Assembly: GCA_025175895.1 (NCBI GenBank)
Contig: CM046004.1
Span: 18,835,011 to 18,899,010 of the forward strand
From: Wurfbainia villosa
Lineage: Eukaryota > Streptophyta > Magnoliopsida > Zingiberales > Zingiberaceae
Length of the DNA: 64,000 nt
Reading direction: 5' to 3'
Under the pieces are notes generated by a model. The model had not been told where the DNA came from. It did no database searches and saw nothing but the letters and a program-made list of their open reading frames with translations. The translations under genes were made by a program, and so were the position numbers. Below are positions 58,560-64,000 of the stretch, piece by piece (within the stretch, counting starts at the first letter, position 1; each line of letters starts with the position of its first letter).

Positions 58560-60018
58560 TGTTGGGAGATCGATTGGCCGGCTAGAGGGGGGTGAATAGC
58601 CCTCGTTCGTTGGATGTCGTAATTCGTTCGTTCGTCGTACGTGCTCGTCTACAATTCTTGTTAGCGCAGCGGAATAACAATAATAATACTAACAAGAAAC
58701 ACAAATACACACAAGCACATGCAATACACAAAGATATACGTGGTTCGGAACCGAATGGTTCCTACTCCACGGGCGAGCTCCTTGAGCTCTAGTTATGCGC
58801 ACGGCACTAACTATAACACTCCTTTTCGACTACACGTCGGAGGTGGAGAAACCTCTCACAAGCAATTACACTAAGTAATGAAATACAAGCAATACAAAGA
58901 CAAATACGAATACACGTAAAGAACACTTTACAACGCTTGCTTTGAACCCTTTGCTTGTTGCTTGCTTTAGATGGCTCTTGAAGGTGCGGAATGCGTGACA
59001 ATTCCCCTCAATAACTTCACAAAGACTTGGCGAAATCCTCCAACTCGAGCTCCATTTATAACGCATCAAAATTTGTTTTTCGCCCATCGGTCATTGATCG
59101 TGACCATCGATCGGTGGTATACTAACGTTGTCTCTGGCGGCGGATCACGTTGGTTAAGTTCCAGCGGATCACATCGATCGTGATGGCACCCATCGATCGG
59201 TGATCATCCATCGATCAGTCTTTGGTGAGCTCGACTCCGATGCAATGTGCGTGCAGCGGTGTCATCGATCATTGCCATCCCTCGTCGATCGGTGATCCTC
59301 AACGATCATTGCCCTCCCTTGGCGGTCGGTGATCGGCTCGAACTTGGTTGATCGAACACGGTCGAACCCATACGACCTAGAAGCGGTCAGCACCTATGTC
59401 GATCGTGATGTCGGCTAAAACCTCAAACATAACGATGTTTGAGCCTCGCTCGATCTTAGCCACTTGGCCAAGTCCACCTTATCCCTCATGGAGTTCCCCA
59501 CGAAGCTCTCTTCCCTCGACCTCGTCCCTTGGATCGCCAGCGCGCGGCCGCCTTCACCATCCTTAGCGTCTCATGCCTAGAAGTATGCTTCCCTTTGGGC
59601 TCACTCCATTCGCTCCCGTCCGTGGGTCCCTCGGATGCACCAAGCGCCGCGGCCGCAATGCCATCCTTCACCGACTCAAGGACCCGAGCCTAGTGAACTT
59701 ACCAAGTCCTCAAGACTTCCCATATGCACCAGCGCGCGGCCGCAATGCATCTCTCACCAAGCACCAAGCGCCGCGGCCGCAATGCTTTGGATTTCCCATG
59801 CCAAGCACCAAGCGCACGGCTTCGCAATGCTTTGGACTTTCCATGCCAACCCCATATTGGACTTTCCCACACCAAGCTCCATGCTTGGATTTTCCATGCC
59901 AACTCCATGTTGGACTTTCCCATGACACTCCCATGTCATGAGTTTTGTCTATCATCAAAATATTACCAGGGTACTGCTCGAGTCAAACTCGAGTCAACCT
60001 GGGACGATTGCACCAATA
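58560..60018 (-). repeat. Element F 3' LTR
   Basis: 1459 bp, TGTTGGGAGATCG to GATTGCACCAATA; the final CA is changed to TA. TATA (- strand TTATAAATGG) at 59052-59061. The CG-rich block at 59080-59410 is full of CGATCG words. CCAAG/CTTGG and CCAAC/GTTGG units at 59800-59930. Twin CTCGAG at 59977-59982 and 59988-59993. Confidence 0.9.
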
Positions 60019-61579
60019 ATCTCCCCCTTTTTGATGATTGACAAAACTACCATCTCAAGTCTACCAATTCTCCCATATTGGCAATTCTCGTATCCCAATG
60101 AGAATTCCAACGAACCCTAATTGGTAACTTGGTAACTTCTCCCCCTTTTTGACATTACATCAAAAAGGTCCTCCCCAAGGGTATGAATGTCTCATATCCC
60201 AATGAGATCTTACAATCTCTCCCTTGGAGGAACACATGCCTACAATCTTCCAAGTGATCCCATATCACTTAAAGAGAGGCACCCCAATTTCCTCCCATGA
60301 AAAATACACATCCATCTTCCATGATGGATACCTCCCCTAGGCTTGCTCCCCCTTGACCATTGCACCAACAATGTCCTTGGAAGTCCCTAAGCCAATAGGA
60401 ACATTCGAATCAAAATTAAGGCAAAGTTCAACAATGAACTCTCTTCCACCTTAAAATTGATACTCACCCTCAGCAACTCTAATCCATATCAATGGTTCCA
60501 CCCTCTAATGCTCTCCCAAGCATATCCTGGGGTTAGGAGTGGTTAGGGACCTTAACCTAGCTGAACATGGGCCTAATTATCAAGATTTACCCGAAATCAG
60601 CTTGTGCCCGATCGACTGTCGATAACAATGATCGGGCTTACCATCACCGATCATTGGCCTGGCAATGATCGATAATCGATTCAGTTTTCGATTTGAAATG
60701 AATTTCCAAATCCATAAGTAAATATACATACATAGATAAATCTTGAAATTTGGTATGCATAATACTTATTACAATCATTATGGGTGAAAATTATTGAAAA
60801 TTATTTTACCCATTTAATTAGGAGATTGATACAAAGTTCAAAAGTTTAGAAAAGCTTCAATAAAGAGCCCTCTTTGTATCATCCCATTCAATGGTGATAG
60901 CTATCACAAGATAGTCTTCACCAAGGTTTTGCAAAATGTTTTCAAAATGTTTTCAAAACCTTTAATTTCATTTTCCTAAACATCTCACTAATATCTAGAT
61001 TTGTAAAACACATTCAAGGCAATTAACATAGTGAGATGTGGGTTTTTGTTCTTTTCTTGGTCTCATGCATATATCTAGGCAATATTTATTTGATTCCCAT
61101 CAAATTGTGCCATAGTCCTTGAATTCATTTTATTATGCATGATGATTATGGCATAGATATGATTTAGATAAAAACATATGCCAATATCATGATGTCATGG
61201 CATGTAAATGAAACTTAAGCATACATGACATCTAAAAATAACATTAAACATGATCATGACATTTTTATAAATAAAAATGAGAATGATGTCATGACATGGC
61301 AAGGCAAATAAAGCATGGCAAGAAAAATATACTAAGGTCTAGAATACCTAAGTGTTAAAATCAATTTGCCATTTCTAGGGATTAAATCAATTTGCCTTAA
61401 AGCCATTCATCTCCCTAGTGTGCCAAAACCCAAAATGGCACACCAATACCTCTAAGACCTAATTGTGCCAATTTAAATCATTTTAAACTTCTCAAGCATA
61501 TTGGCACACCCTAATGTGTCAACTCTACTATGGTTAGGTTAACTACCCATCCACCTAGGGTTGACACACCCTAACCCAT
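60019..61579 (-). other. Element F PPT and 3' noncoding region
   Basis: PPT at 60019-60036 (+ strand ATCTCCCCCTTTTTGATG), repeated as TTCTCCCCCTTTTTGACATT at 60136. Then CGATCG words at 60605-60680, AT-rich sequence and CATGACAT words at about 61180-61315. Same order as A and B. No coding sequence. Confidence 0.78.
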
Positions 61580-63163
61580 TTAGCGTGAATCGATCACGCT
61601 TTTAGGAACCCAATACCTATTGGAGCTCCTTGGGTTAACAAGGTATTCCCTAGGGATAACTTCCCTAGATACCTTCTTAATGACCCTTTTAGGCTTTGAA
61701 GCCTTAGTCAAATGGGTCTTACTTGGGTCAACTCTAGAGGTGACTCCTCCATTGACCTTCTTAGTGGCTTTCTTGGTTTTTCTTAAGTCCTTGGCCACTA
61801 AACACATACCATGGCTAGACTTAGGGATAACTTCCCTATTAGCCTTGGTTTGTCTAGACCTAGAAATAGTTCCATAATCAAATGGAACATTATGGTAGGA
61901 CATAGGTTTGTGACCCAAACCCTTCTTGCCCTTAGACATTTCTTGTTTTCTAGGTTTTGATTTTTGTATGTTAGGCCCTTTAACCGAATTTGATATTAAT
62001 GCTAGGGTCTTCTCCAATTTTTCAAGCCTTGACCTTAAGGCTTGGTTTTCTAACTCCAACTTCCTCAATTTTGAATTTTCATTAGATTTAGGGGAAATAT
62101 TTTTCCTTTTAGGCATGTGCCTAGATTTCTTGGGATTAATACCCAAGTTTTCTTCAACTCTCCTAATTGACTCTTTAGGTAAAATTGATCTAGAATTGTG
62201 AGTCCTAGGTTTGTCTTTAGTTATATGAACATGTTTGGCACCTAGACAATATACCTTATTATTTCTCTTAGCATGCTTTTCATTGATAATAGCAAGAGAA
62301 CTAAAATAATTTTTAGCATGCTTTTTAACTTTAGGAATTAAAGGTGCATTAAGTAAATTTACCTTAGGGTTAGCTTTAGGAGCTCCCCCTACATGAGTTG
62401 CACCTTCTTGCCCTTTCTTCCTCCCCCTAGGGCATTGGCTTCGGTAGTGTCCCTTTTGATTGCATTTGAAGCACACAATGTGCTCTTTGCTTTTAGTTGA
62501 GGGAACATCGGCATCCTTTGACTTTGGGTTGACTTTTGGTGTCGATGCCTTCTTCTTAGCCAATTTAGGGCATTTGCTTTTGTAATGCCCTTTCTCCCTA
62601 CACTCAAAGCATATTATGTGATTTTTATTCAAAATGATAACACTTGAGTTACCTAGGGAGGTGGTGGAGGCCTCTTCTTGATCTTCACTTCTCCCGGATG
62701 TAGATGCTTCTTGTTCTTGCTCCGGGATGGAAGATTGCCTTTCCTCCCCCTCAAAGCTAGAGGTGGAGGTCTCCACCAAGTCATCAACATCTTCAAATGT
62801 TGTGGGTGCTTCTTCCTCGGCATTTTCCTCTACTTGTGCCGATTGGGAATTTTCTTGGAATTTCATTACCTTATTCCATAATTCCCTTGCATCCCTATAA
62901 TCACCCAATCTAGACCAAATAGCATTAGGTAACAAATTACTAATCAACTTGATTACCTTGAGATTTGTCTTGAAGTCTTTGATTTGGTCTTGGGTCCATT
63001 TTGACTTCTCAATTTGCCTATTTCTTTCATCCCTAGGCAATTCGAAACCGTTTTCTAGGATTAGCATAAAATCAAAATCGGTTTCTAGGTATACCTCCAT
63101 TTTTCTTCTCCACCATAAAAAATCTCCTTCGAACTTTGGTGGATAGATGTTGTAGCCGGCCAT
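61580..63163 (-). CDS. Gag polyprotein of element F, intact
   Basis: 527 codons, uninterrupted, beginning MAGYNIYPPKFEGDF just 40 bp from the PBS side. Residues 1-110 form a short capsid-like region (WWRRKMEVYLETDFDF, DYRDARELWNKVM). Residues about 112-170 are acidic and Ser/Thr-rich, likely disordered. Two CX2CX4HX4C zinc knuckles follow: C185-C188-H193-C198 and C231-C234-H239-C244. A coiled coil lies at about 364-391 (LELENQALRSRLEKLEKTL). The basic C-terminal part ends EVIPREYLVNPRSSNRYWVP-KSVIDSR. A structural protein that would bind element RNA and build the particle. It ends where protease starts in the SIRE-like element; no protease follows. The start is supported by matching MAGSNIHPPKF in element 2. 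The only undamaged gene in the window. Confidence 0.92.
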   Translation of the reverse strand: MAGYNIYPPKFEGDFLWWRRKMEVYLETDFDFMLILENGFELPRDERNRQIEKSKWTQDQIKDFKTNLKVIKLISNLLPNAIWSRLGDYRDARELWNKVMKFQENSQSAQVEENAEEEAPTTFEDVDDLVETSTSSFEGEERQSSIPEQEQEASTSGRSEDQEEASTTSLGNSSVIILNKNHIICFECREKGHYKSKCPKLAKKKASTPKVNPKSKDADVPSTKSKEHIVCFKCNQKGHYRSQCPRGRKKGQEGATHVGGAPKANPKVNLLNAPLIPKVKKHAKNYFSSLAIINEKHAKRNNKVYCLGAKHVHITKDKPRTHNSRSILPKESIRRVEENLGINPKKSRHMPKRKNISPKSNENSKLRKLELENQALRSRLEKLEKTLALISNSVKGPNIQKSKPRKQEMSKGKKGLGHKPMSYHNVPFDYGTISRSRQTKANREVIPKSSHGMCLVAKDLRKTKKATKKVNGGVTSRVDPSKTHLTKASKPKRVIKKVSREVIPREYLVNPRSSNRYWVPKSVIDSR

Positions 63164-63202
63164 TTTGTAGTGCTCTCGCGGCGGTTAGTCCTCGAAGAGC
63201 GA

Positions 63203-63218
63203 CCTGGCTCTGATACCA
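63203..63218 (-). other. Element F primer binding site
   Basis: TGGTATCAGAGCCAGG on the - strand, three bases from the LTR; exact initiator Met-tRNA core. Confidence 0.9.
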
Positions 63219-63221
63219 CTT

Positions 63222-64000
63222 TGTTGGGAGATCGATTGGCCGGCTAGAGGGGGGTGAATAGCCCTCGTTCGTTGGATGTCGAATTGCTCGTAGTCGTTCG
63301 TTAAGTAAATGCGTGCTTGTCTACAATTCTTGTTAGCGCAGCGGAATAACAATAATAATACTAACAAGAAACACAAATACACACAAGCACATGCAATACA
63401 CAAAGATATACGTGGTTCGGAACCGAATGGTTCCTACTCCACGGGCGAGCTCCTTGAGCTCTAGTTATGCGCACGGCACTAACTATAACACTCCTTTTCG
63501 ACTACACGTCGGAGGTGGAGAAACCTCTCACAAGCAATTACACTAAGTAATGAAATACAAGCAATACAAAGACAAATACGAAATACACGTAAAGAACACT
63601 TTACAATGCTTGATTTGAACCCTTTGCTTGTTGCTTGCTTTAGATGGCTCTTGAAGGTCTGGAATGCAGCAGCAATTCCCCTCCAATAGCTTCACAAAAG
63701 ACTTGGCGAAATCCTCCAACTCGAGCTCCATTTATAACCTGCATCAAGCTGTTTTCGCGCCCATCGATCATTGATCGTGACCATCGATCGGGTATCGTAA
63801 CCGTTGTCTCTGGCGGCCGGATCCATGTTGGTTAAGTTCCAACGGATCACACATCAGTCGATTGATGGCACCCATCGATCGGTGATCATCCATCGATCGT
63901 CTTTGGCGAGCTCGACTCCATTCTGCCCGTGTGCGGTGTCATCGATCGGCCCGCCATCCTCGTCGGTCGATCGATTCCTCTAACGATCGGCCGCCTCCTT
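63222..64000 (-). repeat. Element F 5' LTR (cut by window edge)
   Basis: TGTTGGGAGATCGATTGGCC onward, near-identical to 58560 and following over long stretches. TATA on the - strand at 63728-63738. Divergence from the left LTR is concentrated after 63760, in the CGATCG-rich block. The U3 end lies outside the window. Confidence 0.9.

Larger units (their letters stand above)
58560..64000 (-). mobile_element. Element F: gag-only LTR retrotransposon with intact gag
   Basis: Left LTR 58560-60018, noncoding region, intact gag 61580-63163, PBS 63203-63218, right LTR from 63222 past the window edge. Orientation right to left. No pol lies between gag and PPT. The base before TG is preceded by TATAT (58555-58559), a candidate target site whose partner is outside the window. 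LTR ends share GATCGATTGGCCGGCTAGAG with element 2 and TTGGTGCAA with A, B and the SIRE-like element. Confidence 0.92.

Overview
This 64 kb window is plant repeat DNA, built almost entirely from LTR retrotransposons inserted into one another. Plant identity is inferred from Ty1/copia elements resembling SIRE and other plant lineages, a Tekay-like chromovirus LTR, Athila/Tat-like Ty3/gypsy gag and RT remnants, and primer binding sites matching plant initiator-Met and Asp tRNAs. I found no convincing host gene, rRNA, tRNA gene or CRISPR array. The pattern fits a large, TE-rich angiosperm genome; I do not assign a species.

Layout. 1-1673: truncated LTR of a copia family ('copia-1'), + strand. 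1674-2142, continued at 22548-28391: an Athila/Tat-like gypsy unit (- strand) arranged as partial internal region, shared LTR, internal region, LTR. Its gag is split by element A (2143-22547, - strand, TSD AGCCC). A in turn has its gag split by a full copia-1 element (5676-14029, - strand, TSD GCCAC) and by element 2 (14905-20318, - strand, TSD CTCTT). 28392-33491: right part of another copia element, C (- strand), abutting element B (33492-48603, - strand). B carries a SIRE-like gag-pol element in its 3' noncoding part (35411-43838, + strand, TSD ACCTC). B itself sits in the RNase H region of element D (48604-51834, + strand), which sits in the RT region of a gypsy element E (51835-52695, - strand). 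E is followed by a 3.36 kb Tekay-like LTR with the start of gag (52696-~56355, + strand), then copia and LINE debris, then element F (58560 to beyond the right edge, - strand).

How the parts relate. Elements A, 2, B and F have two LTRs, an initiator-Met-type PBS, a polypurine tract and a gag gene, but no pol. Gag ends just where protease begins in the gag-pol element at 35411-43838. A, B, F and that element share the LTR start TGTTGGTGCAA, the A/G-rich tract AAAAAGGGGGAGAT and the near-terminal LTR motif CTAGAGGGGGGTGAATAG. The simplest reading is a set of gag-only, non-autonomous elements that depend on a SIRE-like autonomous partner for reverse transcriptase and integrase. Only the gag of F is uninterrupted (527 codons, two CCHC zinc knuckles, a coiled coil); the other coding regions carry stops, frameshifts or deletions, many of them C-to-T or G-to-A.

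Cis structure. LTRs and pre-PPT regions carry many copies of the palindrome CAGTCGACTG, which in some copies are replaced by GATCGATC-type sequence while the flanks stay alike. Several LTRs and leaders have their own tandem repeats (26, 28 and 58 bp units). These features, plus LTR chimerism and an LTR-end duplication, are the main items for follow-up.
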